47,500 nucleotides of DNA from Prorocentrum cordatum (Eukaryota > Sar > Dinophyceae > Prorocentrales > Prorocentraceae): contig CAUYUJ010004305.1 of the NCBI GenBank assembly GCA_963575745.1, positions 1-47,500 on the forward strand. Direction: 5' to 3'. Shown here in pieces: positions 41,114-47,500 of this stretch. The notes under the pieces are model-generated. The model was not told the origin of the DNA. It ran no database searches and saw nothing but the letters and a program-made list of their open reading frames with translations. The number at the start of each line of letters is the position of its first letter. The first letter of the stretch is position 1. A program made the translations under genes and the position numbers.

Positions 41114-41237
41114 ACGATTAGGGCCGAGAGGCCTCCCAGCTGTGGCCCAAGCACGTGGGGTCGGCGGATTACGCCGCACCGTCGATGCAGCGGCGACGTC
41201 GGCGCTGCATGGGCTACGTCGGCGTGGAGAAAATCCG

Positions 41238-41310
41238 CTCCTCCTCCTCTTTTTCCTCCTCCTCCTCCTCCTCCTCCTCCTCCTCCTCCTCCTCCCCATC
41301 TCCTCTCTCA
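41238..41310. repeat. CTC microsatellite
   Basis: TCCTCC/CTCCTC run, continuing in diluted form to 41385. Confidence 0.85.
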
Positions 41311-41439
41311 TCCACCTCCTGCACCCCTTTCTCCTCTTCCTGCCACTCATCCTCCTCCCCCTGCACCCCCCCCCTCCCTTTCGTCTTCGCCGTCTTCACT
41401 GCGGCGGCACCAGCCGTAAGGCCTGCGCAATCGGGCCCC

Positions 41440-41475
41440 ACATCAAGCCGCATCGCCGATGCATCGGCGATGCGG
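41440..41475. repeat. GATGCATCGGCGATG-type palindromic repeat, copy 3
   Basis: CATCGCCGATGCATCGGCGA followed by TGCGGCGC, a near-perfect palindrome. A related block lies at 41160-41222. Confidence 0.55.
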
Positions 41476-41510
41476 CGCAATCCTCCGACCCCCCTACCTC
41501 GGGAGCGGCC

Positions 41511-41683
41511 AAGAGGGGGGTGTCTGTCCAAGAGGGGGGGGGGTGCAAATCATGACCGGCGGCACGTGCGCGGCCCAGCGGGGGCCAGGGACGCAATGAA
41601 ATGAGAAGAGGCGCCATGAAACCTGGGGAACTATCGTGGCCCACGCCATGATATCCCCCCCCCCTAGTCATCACCCCCCTCTT
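41511..41683 (+). mobile_element. Miniature inverted-repeat element, family 3, copy 2
   Basis: Perfect inverted ends AAGAGGGGGGTG (41511-41522) and CACCCCCCTCTT (41672-41683). The interior is closely similar to the copy at 10134-10304. An internal small duplication (GTGTCTGTCCAAGAGGGG) lengthens its left side. Confidence 0.8.
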
Positions 41684-41689
41684 CCCAGA

Positions 41690-42240
41690 CCCCCGACGTC
41701 ATGATTTTTTCATGACGCGACCCCCAGAGGTCCAGACCCCTTCCCCGGCACCGGTTTTTCATCCCGAGTCGTTTTTTCACGCTTCCGAGGCCCGGCGAGG
41801 GCCCCCCGAGGCCGAAAATAGCCGAAAACCTCCCGTCGTGATTTTCTCACGACGCCAGGAGGTCTGGGTTTGCCGCCCCCGAATTGAACCGCCCCCTCTC
41901 TTCCGCCCCGGACTGCCCGGGAGACATTTCCCCCCCCCGCTGCAGGAAGGGGCCTCCCGGGCCAGCCCGAGCAGCAGGAAAGCCGCCGCCGCCCAGAGCA
42001 GGGCCGCCGGCCGCCGCATGGCCGCGCGGGCGCAGCACCTGCCCCTTCTGCACTGGGAGGTGGGGGGGGGCCGAGGGGAGGAGGGAGCAAAGAGGGAGCA
42101 AGGAGGGAGGGAGGAGGGAGCAAGGAGGGAGGGAGGGAGGAGGGAGGAAGAAGGAGGGAGCAAGGAGGGGGGGCCTGGTGGGAGGAGGGAGCAAGGAAAG
42201 GGGGGAAGAAAGAACGACTCGGAGCTACAGTCAACCCGTG
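41690..42240. other. GC-rich interval with GGGA tract
   Basis: Paired CGTCATGATTTTTTCATGACG (41695-41716) and CGTCGTGATTTTCTCACGACG (41833-41853) are two short hairpins ~138 bp apart with the same plan. 42060-42200 is a GGGAGGAGGGAGCAA repeat. No gene supported. Confidence 0.5.
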
Positions 42241-42314
42241 TCATAAAGGGATGCGCGGTGAGGATGCAAAGGGCCTGAACGTTTTGCGAACGAGGTTGGC
42301 CGGCGAAAGTCGCC

Positions 42315-42372
42315 AAGGATGGGCCCAAGGGGCAATGCTGCAAGAGTGCCCTTGGGAAGATTGCCCATCCTT
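42315..42372. repeat. 58-nt hairpin
   Basis: AAGGATGGGC (42315-42324) pairs exactly with GCCCATCCTT (42363-42372). Inside, CCAAGGGGCA pairs with TGCCCTTGG around a short loop, leaving a small bulge. Confidence 0.75.
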
Positions 42373-43396
42373 ACTATGCGGGTTGTCGACTGTACTGGGT
42401 GAGGCGTTCCTCCTGGGAGGGACCCAGGCCCTGTCGATCGAGTTGAACGCAACCACGGTCTCCCACGCAGAAAAGAAAAAACCTAGCGAACAGGAGCAAT
42501 ATTCTCGACCCTTCAAAACGCTGGAGGAAGGGAGGGAGGGAAGGAGGGAGGGAGGGAGGAGGAGGCGAAAGAGAAGGAAAAGCAGTAGGAGAGGAATGAC
42601 CAGGAAAGGGAAGCGGAAGCGACGGGCGGCGAAGGAAGGACGGATGGGGGGGAGGGGGCCGAGGGGATGGAACGGGAGGAACGCTCGGGATGGAGAAGGG
42701 GGGAGGGCCGGGGAGTGTGGGGCCAACAGGCCCACGTGCAAGCAGACCCCCAAACCTCTCCCTCCTCGCCACGCCCGGCCGAGAGCCCCGTCCGCCTCCT
42801 CTCCGGGACCCGCCGTCCGAGACGCCCAGCCCGGTTTCGCGCGAGAGGGCCAGGCCGCGGGGCCCGGCGAGGGCCGACCTTGGCCGAGGGTGCGGGCAGG
42901 GCCTCCCGGAGGAGGCACCTCAAAGGAGGCCGAGCCCGGCCGCGAGGAGCTCCCGACGGAGGCCCGGCAGAGAGGCCGCCGAGCCGACTCGCCCGCCACG
43001 GCGGGAGGGGCGCTCGACTCTGAAGGGGCCCTGGGACACACGAATAAATACACACAAACAAAAAGATTCCCCATAATTGTCCATATTTTCTGGGTTTCTG
43101 TCTTCCCCTCCACTTCCCATATTATCTTATATTTTCTGGGAATCGACGATTCATTGTGTCTGTGTGTCTTTTCCCCTCCTGAGACTCACGAAGTCCAATC
43201 CGGCTGCCGCTCGCGACCGCCCGAGCGGGACCACGGAGGAACAAACCTGGCGCGGAAGCGCTCCGACCCCACGACGCCCCGCGGCGGCCGACGGAGCCGC
43301 GCGCGGTGCAGGAAACCGCTCTGTCTCGCCCGTGGCCCCCTCAGGGCCTTCCATGGGGGGTGGCCTGCACGGTTTCCCCCAGGGCCGTAGGCGACC

Positions 43397-43460
43397 CGAG
43401 GAGGAGGAGGAGGAGAAGGAGGAGGAGGAGGAGGAGGAGGAGGAGGAGGAGGAGGAGGAC
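43397..43460. repeat. GGA microsatellite
   Basis: Nearly pure GGAGGA, bounded by GGCGACCCGAG and CGGGTCGCC, which are themselves complementary. Confidence 0.9.
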
Positions 43461-43623
43461 GGGTCGCCTAAGCCCTTCGGAGAAACCCTCCAGGGTGGCC
43501 TCGTGGCACGCACGGCCGCGGGCGTGCCAGGGCCCGAGGCCCGCCCAGACGTCGGCCCCCCCCCGAGGCCGGAGGGGCCGCCGAGCCGCGGGCCGCCGAG
43601 TGGCTGCCGCCCTCCTTATTGGC

Positions 43624-43713
43624 GTCCCGAAACGGTGCGGTGACAGACCGTGCGGTGACCTCGAAATCTCCCAAGACGTCACCGCACGGTCCGTCAACGC
43701 ACGGTTTTGGGAC
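43624..43713. mobile_element. Foldback element with 36-bp arms
   Basis: The left arm 43624-43659 begins GTCCCGAAA and ends ACCGTGCGGTGAC. It is nearly complementary to 43678-43713, which begins GTCACCGCACGGT and ends TTTTGGGAC; the loop is 18 nt. Within each arm CGTGCGGTGAC-type sequence occurs twice. An extra arm fragment GTCCCAAAACCGTGCGGTGA sits at 43759-43778, and a CCACACGGTGTGG palindrome at 43799-43811. Confidence 0.85.
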
Positions 43714-44779
43714 CTCGGATGCCCCAGTCGCCCGAGACGTCCTCGGAAAACGACCCGAGTCCCAAAACCGTGCGGTGACCCCGAATCCCCACCAACTCAC
43801 CACACGGTGTGGTCACCGCCCCGTTTGGGGGCCCCCGAGCAGGTCGGGCCTTCGGCATCTTCCTCCGGGTGGGGGCACCCGCCCAGCTCAACATGCCTAA
43901 ACCAAGAGAGGGGGGGGGATTGTCGAGAGGCCCTTCGCTCGCCACAGAGGCCTCCTTGGCGGGCCGCAGAATTCGAACCCTCTCTGGCGACTGCATGGCA
44001 CCCATGAGTTCCAAGGCGGCCCTGCTCCTACCAACGACAGACCTCAGCACCGCACTTCGCATACTTATTGGCAGCTCTACTGCCCCGAGCCACTAGACCC
44101 GAGTGAATAGGTGAATAGGCCGTTCACGGCATCGGCCGCGCTGCAGTACGCTGGCATGTGCCTGACCGCAGCGCCGTCCAGCTTGTCGCGGACTTGGGCC
44201 CACCAACGCGCCCGAGGATTGAATTGGCTGGGCGCGGCTCTAACGCGGGAGGCACAAGCCAACGCGCCAGCACTGCCGATACTCAGACATCACCCTTCAG
44301 ATAGCACCGCGTGGCGCGTGAGCTGGAAAACCGCGCGGTCTTCGCCGACCCGGGCCGCTTGGAGGGGACTCTCGCCAAAAGGCGCCACCCCCCAGAGGAC
44401 GCTTCGGACATTCACGTCACCGTCAAAGACCACCGCCGCCCATCCCGACGCCCCTAAGACAGGGATCGAGCCCTCAAGCGCCGATCCACCCGTAGAACTC
44501 GAGCCTCACGGTCCAGGATGAGCGCGTCATGAGGCCATTCGAGACCGTGAAGGTAGCAGGAAGAGGGGTCGTGGACCCTGCGACGGAACCGAGAGCAGGG
44601 ATCCTCGGAAGTGCCTTCGAGCACAAAGCCTCCCGGGCTCACATCCCGAGCCTGCCTGCAGCCGCGGGCACCAAGCTGCTCCGAAACGGCGTACTGCAGC
44701 GCAGTTGGGCCGATGCTGGGCCTCGCTGCAGCCCCAGGGTGCTGGAGGCGGGGCGCCGCAGCACCTGGATCGGCACCTC

Positions 44780-44811
44780 GCCTCCTCCTCATCCTCCTCC
44801 TCCTCCTCCTT

Positions 44812-44849
<38 letters not shown>

Positions 44850-45100
44850 CCTCCTCCTCCTCCTCCTCCTCCTCCTCCTCATGATCATCACCATCATCAC
44901 CTTCCAACGTTCGCTGACACTTTTTGGCGAGTCCTCAACTGCAGAAAGCCCGCACTCACGCGCCAGCTCCAGCTCCAGCTCCTCCGCCTCCCCCTCCCCT
45001 GGCATCTCATGGCATCGGTCCCCTCGCCCCCCCCCCTCCTCCTCCACCTCCTCCTCCTCCTCCTCCTCCTCCTCCTCCTCCTCCTCCTCCTCCTCCTTTT
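44780..45100. repeat. CTC/CTG-rich trinucleotide tracts
   Basis: (CTCCTG)n and (CTC)n at 44783-44880, then (CTC)n at 45030-45095. The very long overlapping frames from 44.5 to 45.9 kb on both strands come from these tracts plus GC bias. Confidence 0.85.
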
Positions 45101-45721
45101 CGTGCTCCCCTCGCCCTCCTCCTGCTGCCGCTTCTGCCCGTGCCCCTCTCCCCGCGCCCGCCCGGCGCTGCGCACACAAAGAGCACCGCCCGCGGGCCCC
45201 CCGAGCCCGCCCCCCCCGGGTCGGCGCGCCTCGACCGTCGCCCGCGGCGCGCTGCGGCCGGCCCGGAGGTGGGGAGACTCGGCCCCGCGCCCCCCGCGGC
45301 AACCACGCTCGAGCTCCAGGGCCCCCGGGGGGCGGCGGCGGCGGGCGGTGCGCAGGGGGCAGCGAGGAGCTGGCCATCGCTCGGACGTCCATTCCCTGTG
45401 TTTTTTGTCGGTTTCGCGCGTGTTTTTTTCGCCAAGTGATCCAGGATGCTCCTCGATGGCCCTCGCCGAGAACAAATGCACACGTCCGAGCGATGCCAGG
45501 GGAGGAGCGAGCCGCGCGGGAGGCGGGCGGGGGAGCCCCCGCCGACCTCGCAGCCTGGCCGCCAGGCGGAACGGCGCAGACGCCCGATGGGGTGTGTCCG
45601 TTCCTGCTTTCCTGGAGGACCCCCGAAGGTCCGAAGGGATATTACCCCGCCTGCCTCGAGAAAGGGGGGCGAGGAGGAAGGGGAGCGAAGGGGAGAGGGG
45701 GGAGAGGGGTGGAGAAAAGCT

Positions 45722-45935
45722 CGATGTCAGGTGTGCTCGCGCAGCGTGTGTCGTCCCAACCCGCCCGTCCAACCCTCCCGATTGCCCCGATCTATTTTCT
45801 GAGCACTGACTGGCGTCGAATCGGGTATAAATGATGTCTGCGGTGCTTGGCACGTTGTTGCTTTTCTTACTGTGCGAAGGGCCGGGGCCAATGGGACCAG
45901 ACTGGGCCGTGAAACGCAGAGGCAAGCTCGGTGCG
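45722..45935 (+). repeat. ~190 bp duplicated segment, copy 1
   Basis: GATGTCAGGTGTGCTCGCGC through GGGTATAAATG and CAATGGGACCAGAC.GGGCC. The second copy is at 46485-46655 (GATGCTAGGTGCGCTCGCGC through GGACGTAAATG and TAATGGGACCAGACGGGGCC). The two flank the family 1 miniature element at 45971. Confidence 0.7.
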
Positions 45936-45970
45936 CTCGCGCCAGATCCGCCAAATCTGACATCCTACCA

Positions 45971-46124
45971 TCAGGTCGGGCGTGCCCCCCTACAGGCGGA
46001 TTTTGGGCGAGGGATTAAAAATAGTCAAAATATGCTCCAACATGGTCAAATATTCAAGAAATCGTCCCCCGAGTGTTTTCTACTATTTTTGAATATTCCT
46101 CCTGTAGAGGGGCATGCCCGAATT
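45971..46124. mobile_element. Miniature inverted-repeat element, family 1, copy 3
   Basis: Begins TCAGGTCGGGC and ends GCCCGAATT. Flanked by a perfect 10-bp direct repeat CATCCTACCA (45961-45970 and 46125-46134). The inverted ends share GGGC.TGCCCC..CTACAGG. The perfect duplication makes this the youngest-looking copy. Confidence 0.92.
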
Positions 46125-46417
46125 CATCCTACCACTCCCCACCCATCCCTTCCCATGGCGCTGGTTGTTTCTCTCCATTCGCTGGCGAGGCTCATTAGCG
46201 AACCTGCAGTTCCCACACAAAAAAAACATCGTGCCATGCGCGATCGGAAAAAAGAAACTGCGCACATCGTACATTGGAGGAGGAGGTGGCGGATGAGCAG
46301 GAGGAGGAGGACGATGACCGGAGGATTCCAAAGGCGGTTTTTGGTGAGGGGGTTTTCCAGCGAGCCCCCCAGGGGCAACCCCCTCCCCCCAACCCCCCTT
46401 TAGAACCCTCTGGAATG

Positions 46418-46429
<12 letters not shown>

Positions 46430-46457
<28 letters not shown>
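46430..46457. repeat. (CAG)n microsatellite
   Basis: About nine AGC/CAG units in a row. Confidence 0.9.
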
Positions 46458-46484
46458 CATGGAGCTGGAATGGAGGCAACATAG

Positions 46485-46655
46485 ATGCTAGGTGCGCTCG
46501 CGCAGCGTCTGACGGCTTAAACCGACAACCCGTCCCACCCAACTGTGCCGATCTTTCTTATGCTCACCGAGTGGGGTGTCGACTCGGACGTAAATGTCCA
46601 CTGTGCGGAGGGCAAGCGGTAATGGGACCAGACGGGGCCAGGAAGCGCGGAGAGA
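46485..46655 (+). repeat. ~190 bp duplicated segment, copy 2
   Basis: Direct-orientation relative of 45722-45935 with the same block order but several small gaps. Confidence 0.7.
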
Positions 46656-46829
46656 GGTTGGACGACATATTGGCGCAGAGACTCGTGGATTGAGAACGCG
46701 ACAACAGGCACTCGAGCTGCGCCGCGATCGAGACAGGCAATTCGATGTCGAGACCTCGGAACGCCCTGGAAGCGAAGCCAAATCGGAGTTGGAGTGCCGA
46801 AGCTGGGATCGGGAAGCACGAGGGAAAAA

Positions 46830-47340
46830 CGGGGAGCGAGGAGAATTGAGGAAGAGAGGGGAGGGACGGAGGGACGGCAAGGACAAGAGGACGAGGGATT
46901 GGGGGGGCAAGGCAGGAGAGAGGAGGGGGAAAGGGACGGAGGGAAGGGGAGACGAGGAGGAAGGCAGCAGGGCCGAGAACAGAGGACAGAGGCGGCGGCG
47001 GAACAGCTCATGGTCTCTGAAAGCTCCTCGGAGCCACGAGCGACCGATGTGCGCACACGAAGCGAGCCGAGGCCAGAGGACAGGAGGCGGAAGAGGTGTC
47101 TCGGGGGAAGGCGGGCGTGGAGGGGGGCGAAGAGAAGGGCAAGGAGGCTGGGGAGGGGGAGGGGGAGGGGGGGGGGAGGGGGAGGAGGGGGAGGGAGGGA
47201 GGAGGAGGAGAGAGGCGGAGGAGGAGGAGGAGGAGGAGGGAGGGAGGAGGGAGGAGGAGAGAATGAGGAGGAGGAGGAGAATGAGGAGGAGGAAGAGGAG
47301 GAGGAGGCGGGGGAGGAGGGCGAGGAGCAGGACGAGAGGC
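46830..47340. repeat. GGA/GGGA purine tract
   Basis: GGGAAAGGGACGGAGG-like degenerate purine sequence turning into pure GGAGGA and GAGGAGGAGG from 47150. The Pro/Ser/Leu-rich minus-strand frames are artefacts. The last 160 bp are GC-rich with no recognised feature. Confidence 0.85.
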
Positions 47341-47500
47341 ACGCCGGCGGACCAGGACCCGCACGCAGCAGCCTGCCGAGGCGCGGCCTGGAACGGGGGA
47401 TCCGCGAGGCGCCCTGCGCCCCAGCCCGCGGCGAGCTCGCCGCAGGAGGGCCCCCCCCCCCCGCGGTGGCGCAGGCCCCCCCCGAGGAGGGCCCGCGGCC

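Noticed and set aside
43960-44060. tRNA-like T-arm (GGGTTCGAATTC on the minus strand)
   Set aside because: The T-stem does not pair properly, and no acceptor stem, D-arm or anticodon arm could be laid out upstream. A tRNA-derived SINE is possible but not supported.
44454-45925. Very long overlapping frames on both strands (over 300-400 codons)
   Set aside because: Composition is Pro/Arg/Ser/Leu or Glu-rich and comes from CTC tracts and GC bias. No domain, and both strands are equally open.

Overview
The window looks like nuclear DNA of a dinoflagellate. Three things point that way. (1) Degenerate copies of the dinoflagellate trans-spliced leader (core TAGCCATTTTGGCTCAAG) lie just upstream of start codons. 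(2) Inferred introns have GC-AG and GA-AG ends with short direct repeats at the splice sites. (3) The DNA is GC-rich, gene-poor and loaded with purine/pyrimidine microsatellites, minisatellites and small inverted-repeat elements. Species cannot be fixed by eye. All functional names rest on motif reading only; no search was run.

Layout. 1-20.9 kb is mostly non-coding: an ~80-90 bp minisatellite (0.85-1.41 kb), miniature inverted-repeat elements (2.5, 3.7, 4.2, 10.2, 10.6 kb), two copies of a ~200 bp dispersed repeat (6.2, 9.4 kb), a broken von Willebrand D-like gene on the minus strand (8.5-9.25 kb), a 95-bp/73-bp/6-bp satellite succession (12.1-13.6 kb), and a decayed minus-strand coding region (15.4-17.0 kb). 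Then come CCT/GGA, TA and TG microsatellites.

21.0-38.2 kb is the key region: a ~17.2 kb segment that appears to be one multi-gene transposable element. Both edges abut a (TA)n microsatellite. Each edge carries a related ~75-80 nt GC-rich hairpin containing an exactly inverted 14-mer (ATGTCGGCGGTGCC). Further in is a second pair of ~32 bp inverted repeats (21129-21160 and 37457-37489), followed by GTTA/TAAC-rich subterminal palindromes. Inside are nearly all the convincing genes of the window: gene A (two exons, unknown family), gene B (low-complexity GDGSPP tail), a head-to-head pair of Gly-Tyr-Asp repeat proteins, three small Lys/Ala-rich coiled-coil-like proteins, gene D (468 aa, unknown) and gene E (697 aa, CACTA/Plavaka-like DDE transposase candidate). 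Genes A, D and E have spliced-leader-like remnants in their 5' regions. The element also holds an array of eight 27-bp palindromes on a 33-bp period, and a 52-nt palindrome whose axis falls exactly on the ATG of gene D. I infer that gene E would mobilise the element and that the other genes are accessory or cargo.

38.2-47.5 kb returns to repeat-rich sequence: further copies of the miniature elements (41.0, 41.6, 46.0 kb), a third copy of the ~200 bp repeat (40.7 kb), a 36-bp-arm foldback (43.6 kb), a hairpin (42.3 kb), a duplicated ~190 bp segment (45.7 and 46.5 kb) and long GGA/CCT tracts. No rRNA, tRNA or CRISPR could be supported.
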